Shown here piece by piece: positions 27,584 through 37,891 of a DNA stretch of 64,000 nt. Position 1 is the first letter of the stretch, and every line of letters begins with the position of its first letter. This stretch comes from Burkholderiaceae bacterium (lineage in GTDB: Bacteria > Pseudomonadota > Gammaproteobacteria > Burkholderiales > Burkholderiaceae_D): the NCBI GenBank assembly GCA_019232795.1, contig JAFANH010000071.1:62001-126000 (forward strand), in the 5' to 3' direction. A program made the position numbers and the translations under genes. The notes beneath the pieces are model-generated. The model had not been told where the DNA came from, ran no database searches, and saw only the letters and a program-made list of their open reading frames with translations.

Positions 27584-27703
27584 GTCATGGCTTTAATTTG
27601 TTTGAGAAATGGCGTGGCGCATCGCGCCCACACACATCCTCTTGTACCGGCGCGACTATTGGTGCAACTGTTGATTATTTAGCCACGGACTTTGCGAAAA
27701 TAC

Positions 27704-27725
27704 TACCTGTTATTTCTGACAGGTA
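27704..27725. promoter_or_regulatory. Inverted repeat upstream of the lipoprotein triplet
   Basis: TACCTGT (27704-27710) and ACAGGTA (27719-27725) form 7-bp arms around 8 bases. The site lies about 120 bases upstream of the copy 3 start and could be an operator or a short hairpin. No regulator can be assigned. Confidence 0.35.
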
Positions 27726-27828
27726 CGGCGGAAATTTCTATCCGAAGGCGGGATTTCGCGCAGGAATGTGAGATAAGGCCGGCTCGATAATATCCATCAT
27801 GCCGATGTGATATTGCTACGCACAAGGA

Positions 27829-29034
27829 TCAAGCGACCGGCTTCGGTTTCGCCTCTTCACGCCGGTTGTAGCCCGCCACCATGTCGAAGCGGAACAGGCG
27901 GCATTCGAGCGCACCATTGAAGAAAGGCGTCTTGCGCGCTTCTTTGAGCCGGATGAGTTTAGGCAGACCGAGGTCGGCGGAAAACAGGAATACCGACCAG
28001 CCGGCAAAGCGTTGCTTGAGCGTAGTGCCGAAGGCGCTGAAGAAGGCCTTGGCCAATTCGTCGGTTTCCAGCGTGGAATCACCGCGCACACCTATCCGCT
28101 CGCCGTACGGTGGATTGGTGAGCAAAATGCCGGTTTCGGCAGGCGCTTTCACTTCCTGCGCCTCGATTTGTTTGAGCGGCACCTCGAAGGAAATACCTGC
28201 CTTGTTCAGATTGTTGCGCGCCATGACGACCATGTCGCCGGAAATGTCGCTGCCAAAGATGGTAGGAGTCTCGGGGATGGGGTTCGGCTTGACGCTGGCT
28301 TTCAAGCCGTTCCATTGCGCCGCATCGAAATCGTGAAATTTCTCGAATGCGAATTCGCGCCGTGCACCGGGCGGGATGCCTGCCACGATTTGCGCCGCTT
28401 CGGCCAGGATGGTGCCGGAACCGCACATGGGGTCGAACAGCGTCACGCCCGGCTTCCAGCCCGATACGCGCAACAGGCCGGCGGCGAGGTTCTCGCGCAA
28501 GGGCGCGTCGCCGGTTTCCAGGCGCCAGCCGCGCTTGAACAAGGCTTCGCCCGACGTGTCCAGATACAGTGTGAACGTGCGCGCATCGAGGAAGCCGACG
28601 ATGCGCATGTCCGGCGTTCTCGTATCGACCGATGGCCGTTGCGAAAACTGCTCGCGGAAGCGGTCGCATACCGCGTCCTTGATCTTGAGTGTGGTGAATT
28701 CCAGGCTACGCAGCGGCGACTTGATCGCGGTGACGTCGATGCGGATCGTGTGGTGCACGGCGAACCAGTCTTCCCATGGCTGGGCCAGCGTCAGATCGTA
28801 GATATCGTTCTCGTTGACGTAGCCGCTATGCGCCATGCGCAGCAATACGCGCGAGGCGATACGCGAGTGGAGGTTGAGGCGGTAGGCATCGAGCAGCTCG
28901 CCCGAGCAATGCACGCCGCCTGGCACCTGGTTGTGAACTTTCAGTGTCGCGCTCTGTTGTGCAATCTCGCCGATTTCTTCGGCCAAGGCTGCTTCCAGGC
29001 CGCGCGGGCAGGGGCAAAAATAGGAATATCGCAT
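27829..29034 (-). CDS. THUMP-domain SAM-dependent RNA methyltransferase (RlmL N-half-like)
   Basis: A 401-residue class I methyltransferase of the YcbY/RlmL N-terminal type. Its best-known relative makes m2G2445 in 23S rRNA. It has an N-terminal ferredoxin-like plus THUMP region (about 1-155), the SAM motif TLFDPMCGSGTILAEAA near residue 200, the acidic GSDISGDMVVMARNN, and the catalytic LTNPPYGERIG near residue 300. It lacks the second (RlmK) methyltransferase domain found in E. coli RlmKL, which is usual for many bacteria. ATG 29034 (MRYSYFCPCPRG) is preceded by AAAGG at 6 bases; an in-frame ATG at 29052 is an alternative. The rRNA target is inferred. Confidence 0.87.
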   Translation of the reverse strand: MRYSYFCPCPRGLEAALAEEIGEIAQQSATLKVHNQVPGGVHCSGELLDAYRLNLHSRIASRVLLRMAHSGYVNENDIYDLTLAQPWEDWFAVHHTIRIDVTAIKSPLRSLEFTTLKIKDAVCDRFREQFSQRPSVDTRTPDMRIVGFLDARTFTLYLDTSGEALFKRGWRLETGDAPLRENLAAGLLRVSGWKPGVTLFDPMCGSGTILAEAAQIVAGIPPGARREFAFEKFHDFDAAQWNGLKASVKPNPIPETPTIFGSDISGDMVVMARNNLNKAGISFEVPLKQIEAQEVKAPAETGILLTNPPYGERIGVRGDSTLETDELAKAFFSAFGTTLKQRFAGWSVFLFSADLGLPKLIRLKEARKTPFFNGALECRLFRFDMVAGYNRREEAKPKPVA

Positions 29035-29060
29035 GGGGTACCTTTTATCCATTAGTGAAA

Positions 29061-29088
29061 TCCCCTCTCCCGCTTGTGGGAGAGGGGA
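29061..29088. repeat. CCCCTCTCCC hairpin (dispersed type)
   Basis: A perfect 11-bp stem TCCCCTCTCCC / GGGAGAGGGGA with a 6-base loop, between two minus-strand genes. A close relative occurs at 50472-50497, so this is a dispersed extragenic hairpin that may act as a terminator. A second short hairpin (CCCGGT/ACCGGG) overlaps the neighbouring stop codon at 29103. Confidence 0.7.
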
Positions 29089-29102
29089 GTAACCCGGTTA
29101 TT

Positions 29103-29705
29103 TTACCGGGCTAACGCGCGTGCGACGAAATCCAGCCTGTCCTGCCCCCAGTAGCCTTCGCCGTCGATCAGGTACCAGGGCGAGCCGAATACATTGGCGG
29201 CGATGGCATCGTCGGTGAATTGTTCATAGGCGGCGCCGACGCTGGCGGTTTCCGCGGATTTCAACAAGGCCTTGCCGTCGAGTTCGAGCGAGCCGGCCAG
29301 GGCGGCCAAGGTCTCTTCGTCGGCGATGTTCCTGTCCTCTACCCACAAAGCCGTCATAACGGCACCGGACAGCTCGAGCGCCTTGTTCGTGCCGTGCGCC
29401 AGTTGGGTGGCGACGATCAATTTGGCGGCCAGATCCGGCGGCACCGGGAAGTATTTGGGTTGCAGGTTGAGCGGCATCTGCAGGTGCTCGCTCCAGCGCT
29501 GCAATTCCACCAGCCTATAGGCCTGACGCTGCGGTGAGCGCTTGGCGAGCGGCAAGCCGCCCGATACGCTGAGCACTTTACCCAAATCGAAAGGTTTCAA
29601 TTCGATCTGTGCGCCGCACTGCTGGGCCAGCGCTACGAAACGCGCATGTCCGAGGTAGGCCCAGGGAGAGTGCGGGGCAAAATAGTATGCGCATACCTTA
29701 GGCAT
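29103..29705 (-). CDS. 2-hydroxychromene-2-carboxylate isomerase-like protein (DsbA superfamily)
   Basis: A 200-residue thioredoxin-fold protein of the HCCA isomerase/kappa-GST group. Characterised members isomerise 2-hydroxychromene-2-carboxylate in naphthalene degradation with glutathione. The active-site Ser takes the place of the DsbA Cys pair in YFAPHSPWAYLGHARF, and the C-terminal FGSPWYLIDGEGYWGQDRLDFV is diagnostic. ATG 29705 has GGAG at 9 bases; ATG 29714 directly abuts that GGAG and is less likely. No aromatic-degradation genes are near, and it lies 20-30 bases downstream of hemJ, so its true substrate is probably another glutathione-linked compound. Confidence 0.85.
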   Translation of the reverse strand: MPKVCAYYFAPHSPWAYLGHARFVALAQQCGAQIELKPFDLGKVLSVSGGLPLAKRSPQRQAYRLVELQRWSEHLQMPLNLQPKYFPVPPDLAAKLIVATQLAHGTNKALELSGAVMTALWVEDRNIADEETLAALAGSLELDGKALLKSAETASVGAAYEQFTDDAIAANVFGSPWYLIDGEGYWGQDRLDFVARALAR

Positions 29706-29734
29706 GTCGGGCATCTCCAGCGAATCGATTCGAA

Positions 29735-30157
29735 TTAAAACGGCTTGGTGACCACCAGGATGACAATTGCCAGCAAAATAATCACCGGCACTTCATTGAA
29801 CCAGCGGTACCAGGTGTGGCTGCGCGTATTGCGGCCGGCCTCGAATTTCTTCAACAAGACGCCGCAGCCGTGGTGATAGCCAATCAGTACCACCACCAGG
29901 CCCAGCTTGGCGTGCAGCCAGGCGTTGCCGGGACCGCTGCCGATACCGTAGCCGAGCCACAGCCACAGACCGAATGCCAAGGCCGGCACCATCAGCATGG
30001 TCATGAAGCGATACAGCTTGCGCGCCATCAGCAGCAGGCGCGCGGTCGCAGCCTGATCGGTTTCCATGGCCAGGTTGACGAAGATGCGCGGCAGGTAGAA
30101 CAGGCCGGCGAACCAGGAAGTGATGAAGACGATGTGCAGCGATTTGACCCACAACAT
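29735..30157 (-). CDS. hemJ: Protoporphyrinogen IX oxidase, HemJ type
   Basis: A 140-residue integral membrane protein with four predicted helices that carries out the penultimate step of heme synthesis. The family opens with KSLHIVFITSWFAGLFYLPRIFVN, carrying the conserved His; later come ALAFGLWLWL, the LHAKLGLVVVLIGYHH segment with the second conserved His/Lys region, and the W-F-N-E-x-P motif (WYRWFNEVPVIILL). The length equals the usual 140-145. It is the only protoporphyrinogen oxidase gene seen here, and hemH lies elsewhere in the window (43535-44608). It is separated from proA by 69 bases on the same strand. Confidence 0.9.
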   Translation of the reverse strand: MLWVKSLHIVFITSWFAGLFYLPRIFVNLAMETDQAATARLLLMARKLYRFMTMLMVPALAFGLWLWLGYGIGSGPGNAWLHAKLGLVVVLIGYHHGCGVLLKKFEAGRNTRSHTWYRWFNEVPVIILLAIVILVVTKPF

Positions 30158-30226
30158 AAATAAACTTCCCCCGGATGCTCTTTTGTTTGCCGCGTGGTTT
30201 CGGCTCGTTTTCTGCTTCTTTGCTAC

Positions 30227-31498
30227 TTATTTTCTAACCTCGCCTTGCCCCAGCACGATGTACTTGAGCGAGGTCAATCCTTCCAGTCCCACCGGCCCGC
30301 GGGCATGCAGCTTGTCGTTCGAAATACCGATCTCGGCGCCGAGACCGTATTCAAAGCCATCTGCAAAACGCGTCGAGGCATTGACCATCACCGAAGCTGA
30401 ATCGACTTCGCGCAGGAAGCGCATGGCGTCGGTATGATTTTCCGTGACGATGCTGTCGGTGTGATGCGAAGACCAGTGGTTGATGTGGTCGATCGCCTGA
30501 TCGATGCCGTCGATCAGCTTGACCGACAGGATGGGCGCCAGGTATTCGGTGGCCCAGTCCTCGTCGGTGGCCGGCGCAAGGTGCGGGTAGCCTGCTGTCT
30601 GTAGCAGCGCCAACGCCTCGGCGTCGCAGCGCAATTCCACTTTCTCGGCGGCGTAGGCTTGCGCCAGCATTGGCAGCACGCGCGGCGCGATGGCGCGTGC
30701 GACCAGCAAGGTTTCCATGGTGTTGCACGTCCCGTAGCGATGGCACTTGGCGTTGAATGCGACCTTGACGGCCTTGTCGAGATCGGCGCTGCTGTCGATA
30801 TAGACGTGGCAGATGCCGTCCAGATGCTTGATCATGGGTACCTTCGATTCGCGCATCAGGCGTTCGATCAAACCTTTGCCACCGCGCGGCACGATCACGT
30901 CCACATATTGCGGCATGGCTATCAGTTCGCCGACGGCCGCACGGTCAGTGGTCTCCACCACTTGCACGGCATCGGTCGGCAGACCGGCACCGGCCAGGCC
31001 TTCTTGCACCAGTTTCGCGAGCGCCTGGTTGCAATGGATGGCTTCCGAGCCGCCGCGCAGAATGGTGGAATTGCCGCTCTTGATGCACAGCCCGGCAGCG
31101 TCAACCGTGACGTTGGGGCGCGCTTCGTAAATGATGCCGATTACGCCGAGCGGCACGCGCATCTGGCCGACCTGGATGCCGGTCGGACGGCGCTTCATGT
31201 TGGAAATTTCACCGATTGGATCGGCCAGCGAAACGATTTGTTCCAGGCCTTCGGCCATGGTGGCGATGGCCTTGTCGGACAAGGTTAGGCGGTCAAGCAT
31301 GGCCGGCGCCAAGCCGTTGTCGCGGGCGGCAGCGAGGTCGCGTTGGTTGGCTTCGCGCAATAGCGCGGCGTCGCGCCGGATGGCGGCAGCGATCAAGGCC
31401 AGCGCCTGATTCTTGGCGGCGCTGTCGGCCTTGGCCATGGCGCGCGAAGCTTTGCGGGCGCGCCGGCCTATGTCTTCCATGTACTGTTTAATATCCAT
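30227..31498 (-). CDS. proA: Gamma-glutamyl phosphate reductase
   Basis: A 423-residue aldehyde-dehydrogenase-fold enzyme of proline synthesis that reduces gamma-glutamyl phosphate to glutamate semialdehyde with NADPH. Key segments are the N-terminal [62 protein letters not shown]-type cofactor region ([12 protein letters not shown]), and the catalytic Cys in [15 protein letters not shown]. The C-terminal [35 protein letters not shown] is diagnostic. The length matches E. coli ProA (417). proB is not adjacent. It lies 18 bases downstream of holA. Confidence 0.96.
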   Translation of the reverse strand: MDIKQYMEDIGRRARKASRAMAKADSAAKNQALALIAAAIRRDAALLREANQRDLAAARDNGLAPAMLDRLTLSDKAIATMAEGLEQIVSLADPIGEISNMKRRPTGIQVGQMRVPLGVIGIIYEARPNVTVDAAGLCIKSGNSTILRGGSEAIHCNQALAKLVQEGLAGAGLPTDAVQVVETTDRAAVGELIAMPQYVDVIVPRGGKGLIERLMRESKVPMIKHLDGICHVYIDSSADLDKAVKVAFNAKCHRYGTCNTMETLLVARAIAPRVLPMLAQAYAAEKVELRCDAEALALLQTAGYPHLAPATDEDWATEYLAPILSVKLIDGIDQAIDHINHWSSHHTDSIVTENHTDAMRFLREVDSASVMVNASTRFADGFEYGLGAEIGISNDKLHARGPVGLEGLTSLKYIVLGQGEVRK

Positions 31499-31516
31499 TT
31501 TCCAGACTCAGTAACG

Positions 31517-32539
31517 CTAACGCGCGCCTTGCGCGACAGCTAGTCCTAATTGTAGCAATGCGTCCCAGGCGTCGCCGACAAAGCTCTTGGCGCGCAGGCC
31601 CTTGATCATTTTGTCGATCTGAGCGGCATTGCGCATCGCGGCCTCGAGCGCCGGCAGGCGCAAGCGGCGCAGAGCCGGTTCCATCAAACGTTCACGCGGT
31701 CCCCAGATGCGGTATTCCTTCAACAAGCCGCCCAGCGGGCGCCCCTGATCGACACCGGCACGCAGCTTCAGCAGCGTGCGGATTTCCTCGGTCATGGCCC
31801 ACAGCACCAGCGGCAAGGCTTCGCCTTCGCCCTTGAGGCCGTCCAGCATACGCGTCAGGCGCACGGCGTCACCGGCCAACATGGCTTCGTTGAGCTTGAA
31901 CACGTCGTAACGTGCCACGTTCAATACCGCGTCGTGGATTTGCTCGAAACTGAGCTTGCCGGCCGGATGGAGCAGGGCCAGCTTTTGGATTTCCTGATGC
32001 GCCGCCAGCAAGTTGCCTTCGACGCGGTCGGCGATGAAGTCGAGGCTCGCCCGGTCGGCACTGTGTCCCTGCGCCGCCAATCGCGTGCCGATCCAGGCCG
32101 GCAGATGGTTGCGTTCGACCAAGGGAATGTCGATGTAGACAGCTGCCTGCTGCAGCGCATTGACCCAAGCCGCTTTTTGCGTGGCCCAGTCGAGCTTGGG
32201 TAGCGTGATCAACGTGACGTTGTCGGGATTGAGCGCGGCGGCGTAAGCTTGCAGCGCCTGGCCGCCGTCCTTGCCCGGTTTGCCGGTGGGAATGCGCAAT
32301 TCGATCAGCTTCCTGTCGCCGAACAGCGACTGCGACTGATTGGCAGCCAGCAGTTCACCCCACTTGAAACTGCGTTCCACGGTCAGCACTTCGCGCTCGG
32401 AAAAGCCTTGCGCGCGTGCCGCCTTGCGAATCTTGTCGGCGGCTTCGAGCGCCAGCAGGTGCTCGTCGCTGGTGATCACATATAGCTGCGCCAGTGGCTT
32501 GTTCACATGCGCGTCCAGCATATCAACCCGCAATTGCAT
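31517..32539 (-). CDS. holA: DNA polymerase III subunit delta
   Basis: A 340-residue clamp-loader subunit that opens the beta sliding clamp. The N-terminal AAA+-like domain shows LYVITSDEHLLALEAADKIRKAARAQGF and RSLFGDRK-type SQSLFGDRKLIELRIPTGKPG. The GNLLAAHQEIQKLALLHP segment and the C-terminal collar helix region (PLGGLLKEYRIWGPRERLMEPALRRL) are typical. The length matches E. coli HolA (343). It follows lptE by 35 bases; the order leuS-lptE-holA is conserved across many beta- and gammaproteobacteria and supports the call. Confidence 0.94.
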   Translation of the reverse strand: MQLRVDMLDAHVNKPLAQLYVITSDEHLLALEAADKIRKAARAQGFSEREVLTVERSFKWGELLAANQSQSLFGDRKLIELRIPTGKPGKDGGQALQAYAAALNPDNVTLITLPKLDWATQKAAWVNALQQAAVYIDIPLVERNHLPAWIGTRLAAQGHSADRASLDFIADRVEGNLLAAHQEIQKLALLHPAGKLSFEQIHDAVLNVARYDVFKLNEAMLAGDAVRLTRMLDGLKGEGEALPLVLWAMTEEIRTLLKLRAGVDQGRPLGGLLKEYRIWGPRERLMEPALRRLRLPALEAAMRNAAQIDKMIKGLRAKSFVGDAWDALLQLGLAVAQGAR

Positions 32540-32574
32540 GAACGGAGTCTCGTCGGTGAAGATTCAGTGAAAGA

Positions 32575-33087
32575 TCAGGGCAGCGGCTTGATCGCCGCCA
32601 GGCGGCGCAGCACCTGCTGTGCCAGATCGCTTTGCATGTCGCGGTAAAGCGCTTCCGCTTCCGCTTCCTTGGCCAGCGCAATGGCGGCATTGAAGGTGAG
32701 GTCGCGCTTGAGCGCTATGGCCGTGGTCGGCAGCAATTCGCGGTTCTTGCTGTCGTGTACGCGGAACGAGAACTTGTACCACAGCGTGTACTCGATCGGC
32801 TGTCCGGCGGCGTTGAGCGACAAGACCACGCGGTCACGCCGTTCCGGCTGCACGATCTCGACGATCGCTTCGGCCTGCTTGGGGTCGTCCACGACCTCGG
32901 CATTGCCGGTGCTGCGGATATAGCGGCGCAAATCGCTGCCCAGCGCGGAGTTTTCCGGCAGGCCGAGATAAATCGTCTTGAACGACAGATTGGTATCGAC
33001 CTCGCCGCGCAAGCGGAAGCCACAGGCCGACAGCAGGCTTAGCAACAATATTGCGGCGGCGAACAGCGCATGACGGCGATGGAGCAT
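32575..33087 (-). CDS. lptE: LPS-assembly lipoprotein LptE
   Basis: A 170-residue outer-membrane lipoprotein that plugs LptD and helps insert LPS. The signal and lipobox LLLSLLSAC (Cys21) are followed by GFRLRGEVDTNLSFKTIYLG, the family hallmark GFxLRG. An alternating beta/alpha pattern follows, with a C-terminal amphipathic helix (AKEAEAEALYRDMQSDLAQQVLRRLAAI). ATG 33087 lies 8 bases after GAGG; ATG 33093 is only 2 bases from it. The frame is open further upstream but overlaps leuS. Placement between leuS and holA matches E. coli (rlpB). Confidence 0.93.
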   Translation of the reverse strand: MLHRRHALFAAAILLLSLLSACGFRLRGEVDTNLSFKTIYLGLPENSALGSDLRRYIRSTGNAEVVDDPKQAEAIVEIVQPERRDRVVLSLNAAGQPIEYTLWYKFSFRVHDSKNRELLPTTAIALKRDLTFNAAIALAKEAEAEALYRDMQSDLAQQVLRRLAAIKPLP

Positions 33088-33109
33088 TGGCATTCCCTCG
33101 TAATATGCT

Positions 33110-35872
<2,763 letters not shown>

Positions 35873-35960
35873 TCAGTGCGCCATTCTTTGGGCTAAGTCT
35901 TGGGGTGAGCGCCCTGATGACGGTCGCGCCGCCTATCTATAGGGGGACAGGATGGGAAGC

Positions 35961-36045
35961 GGAGGTAGCGCGGGCGATCCTTTGCGCCGTCTACGGAGAG
36001 GTTAATCACCTTCGGCCGCAAATGTGGCTACGAAAGACGCGTCCG
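35961..36045 (+). repeat. Left copy of a diverged inverted repeat pair
   Basis: This ~85-bp stretch is repeated in reverse orientation at 36154-36247. Perfect blocks are GGAGGTAGCGCG (35961-35972) at its outer end and CTACGAAAGACGCGTCCG (36028-36045) at its inner end; the middle is related but diverged (GGTTAATCACC against GGTAATCCACTGAGG). It lies in the 650-base gene-free gap between leuS and the barstar-like gene. Probably a dispersed non-coding element. Confidence 0.75.
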
Positions 36046-36153
36046 CTTTCCAGCGTGTTCCCCTGTAGGTAGGCGAGATTGCATACAGTTGCGCAGAGTG
36101 TTGTTGGCTTGGCGCCGTTCCCTCGTCCCCACATGGGGGTATGCGCTTCCGGT

Positions 36154-36247
36154 CGGACGCGTCTTTCGTAGTCGCTCTTATTACCTCAGTGGATTACCTG
36201 CAGCCCGTTTTCCATAGATACGGTGGAGAGTCGCTCGCGCTACCTCC
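36154..36247 (-). repeat. Right copy of the inverted repeat pair
   Basis: The reverse complement of the 35961-36045 element: the inner block CGGACGCGTCTTTCGTAG (36154-36171) and outer block CGCGCTACCTCC (36236-36247) match perfectly. About 108 bases separate the copies. A plus-strand open frame across 36141-36389 runs through the repeat and lacks a ribosome site, so I do not call it a gene. Confidence 0.75.
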
Positions 36248-36297
36248 TCCCTCCGTTGCCGCGAATGTTCGCTTGCAAGCGGACATCGTTACGCAGG

Positions 36298-36316
36298 CGT
36301 GGGGCAATGCCCCACG
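36298..36316. repeat. 8-bp perfect hairpin CGTGGGGC-AAT-GCCCCACG
   Basis: A compact stem with a 3-base loop and no following T-run. It lies beside the inverted repeat pair, 15 bases after a second near-palindrome (GTTCGCTTGCAAGCGGAC, 36265-36282). Both are probably part of the same mosaic of extragenic repeats. Confidence 0.65.
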
Positions 36317-36411
36317 AATTCCCTGCTTCACCCCCCATATGCGAACGAGTGAACTACGTTGGAGATGTGTTACGGAAAGTGCGATGTGATGCGTCGCCTC
36401 TTGTAGGGTGT

Positions 36412-36738
36412 TTAGATTAAAACCAGCTCTAGGGCAGGTTTCTCGCCATAATCCTCATAGCGCTCGTTGATGGCGGAAATACAAAATTCCATGTCTTCGA
36501 GGATGTCAGGCGCCCGTATGCGCAGGGATTCGGTGTGGATCACTTCGATTTGCAAGACTTCATCCGGTTCCAGTCGGAATTTCGACATGCCGTCTTCATC
36601 ACGCAAATAACTCAGGCAATCCACCCAGGCGTTCATATTGCGCCCGTAGAACTCGGGGAAGCCGAACGCGTGCTGGCATTCGTCGTGAAAAGACTCCCAG
36701 CCGCGTATTTTTTCGCCGTCCAGGGTGACTTTGGCCAT
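36412..36738 (-). CDS. Barstar-like (RNase inhibitor fold) protein
   Basis: A 108-residue acidic protein of the barstar family. The signature covers ESFHDECQHAFGFPEFYGRNMNAWVDCLSYL, where barstar has its helix 2 and the FYGRNxxAxxDxL motif. Barstar binds and blocks the RNase barnase; other family members have unknown partners. No barnase-like gene is nearby. The gene begins 4 bases after exbD, so it is probably co-translated with a housekeeping transport operon, which argues for a standing cellular role rather than immunity within a toxin locus. The fold assignment is firm; the partner is unknown. Confidence 0.85.
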   Translation of the reverse strand: MAKVTLDGEKIRGWESFHDECQHAFGFPEFYGRNMNAWVDCLSYLRDEDGMSKFRLEPDEVLQIEVIHTESLRIRAPDILEDMEFCISAINERYEDYGEKPALELVLI

Positions 36739-36742
36739 GATC

Positions 36743-37177
36743 TTATTTGGTGGTGGAGGCTGCCGGCTTGGGTTCGGTGACGAAACCCATCTTGGTCATG
36801 CCGTTGGTCTGTGCTGCCGACATCACCTGGGCAATCACTTCGTACCGCGTCGATTTGTCGGCCCGCAATTGCAGTTCGGGCTGCGGCTGTTTGCGTGCGG
36901 CGGCAGCCAGGCGCGTATTCAATTCTGTCTGGGAAATCTGGTCCTTGTCCCAGAAAATGCGACCGGCGGCATCGATCGACAGCGAAATGGTTTCCGGCTT
37001 TTCCTGGGTCTGCGCGGATTGGGCGCTTGGCAGGTCGAGCTTGATCGAATGGGTGAACAAAGGCGCGGTGATGATGAATATCACCAGCAACACCAGCATC
37101 ACGTCTACCATGGGCGTGACGTTGATTTCCGACATCGGTGCCGGCGTCTTGCTTTCACTGAATCCACCAAACGCCAT
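36743..37177 (-). CDS. exbD: ExbD/TolR-family energy transducer
   Basis: A 144-residue inner-membrane protein with one N-terminal helix and a periplasmic domain. It works with the ExbB-like partner encoded just upstream to harness the proton gradient. The SEINVTPMVDVMLVLLVIFIITAPLF segment carries the conserved proton-path Asp (Asp25 in this protein). The periplasmic part has the ExbD/TolR pattern LSIDAAGRIFWDKDQIS and ELQLRADKSTRYEVIAQVM. ExbD (TonB-dependent uptake) cannot be told from TolR on sequence inspection alone; no tonB, tolA or tolB lies near. It starts 18 bases after exbB. Confidence 0.88.
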   Translation of the reverse strand: MAFGGFSESKTPAPMSEINVTPMVDVMLVLLVIFIITAPLFTHSIKLDLPSAQSAQTQEKPETISLSIDAAGRIFWDKDQISQTELNTRLAAAARKQPQPELQLRADKSTRYEVIAQVMSAAQTNGMTKMGFVTEPKPAASTTK

Positions 37178-37195
37178 CGTGCCTCCTAGGCTGAT

Positions 37196-37873
37196 TTACT
37201 TGGCCACCCGTGCGCCGGTCGTCAGGTGCGCGTGCAAATCGTGGGCGAACGCGTCGAGCTCTGCCAGCGTAATGCGATTGACGCGCGTGAAGGCGTTGTA
37301 GGCCAGCACCGCGGGAATTGCCACCGTCAGGCCGAGCGCCGTCATGATCAGCGATTCACCGACCGGGCCAGCAACCTTGTCGATCTGTACCGTGCCAGCC
37401 AGTGTGACGGCTCCGAGTGCATGGTAGATACCCCAGACCGTGCCAAGCAGGCCTACGAAAGGCGCAGTGGCGCCAACCGAGGCGAGCAGGGTCAAGCCGG
37501 CTTCCAGGCGCGAGGAGACGCGGTTGATTTCGCGGCGCAAGGTGCGGGTGATCAATTCGCTGGGGTCGGCCGAGGCGTTGAGCGAGCCGGCTTGGGCGCT
37601 GACGTTGGCCGCCTGTTCGCTTTGCACCGCCAGGGGTGAGTAGACGTTTTCGCGGTCGACATTCTTGAGCAGGGCAATGGCGTCGGCCAGCGTCGGCGCT
37701 TTCCAGAACGCTTCCAGCACACCGGCGCTTTGGCGGATATGCAGGGAGCTCCAGGCCTTGGAGATGATGAAATACCAGCTGACCAGCGACATCAACAACA
37801 ACAGGTAGGCGACGATGTGAGTGATGGCGTCGCTATTGGACCAGTAATGCGCGAATCCTATGGTTTCGTTCAT
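37196..37873 (-). CDS. exbB: MotA/TolQ/ExbB-family proton channel protein
   Basis: A 225-residue inner-membrane protein with three hydrophobic helices. The first is THIVAYLLLLMSLVSWYFIISKAW; the second and third lie in the conserved RRLEAGLTLLASVGATAPFVGLLGTVWGIYHAL and VGESLIMTALGLTVAIPAVLAYNAF regions. These form the proton channel with the ExbD partner. The residue pattern fits both ExbB and TolQ. It lies 18 bases downstream of dapB, in a dapB-exbB-exbD-barstar run. Confidence 0.88.
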   Translation of the reverse strand: MNETIGFAHYWSNSDAITHIVAYLLLLMSLVSWYFIISKAWSSLHIRQSAGVLEAFWKAPTLADAIALLKNVDRENVYSPLAVQSEQAANVSAQAGSLNASADPSELITRTLRREINRVSSRLEAGLTLLASVGATAPFVGLLGTVWGIYHALGAVTLAGTVQIDKVAGPVGESLIMTALGLTVAIPAVLAYNAFTRVNRITLAELDAFAHDLHAHLTTGARVAK

Positions 37874-37891
37874 GTAGGAGCCCCGGAGGAT

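Noticed and set aside
29103-29705. Aromatic (naphthalene) degradation locus suggested by the HCCA isomerase-like gene
   Set aside because: No dioxygenase, aldolase or other pathway gene is near; the family has broader glutathione-linked roles.
36141-36389. 82-codon plus-strand frame in the 36 kb gap
   Set aside because: It runs through the inverted repeat and hairpins, has no ribosome site, and its codon pattern is unlike neighbouring genes; best seen as a chance frame in repeat DNA.
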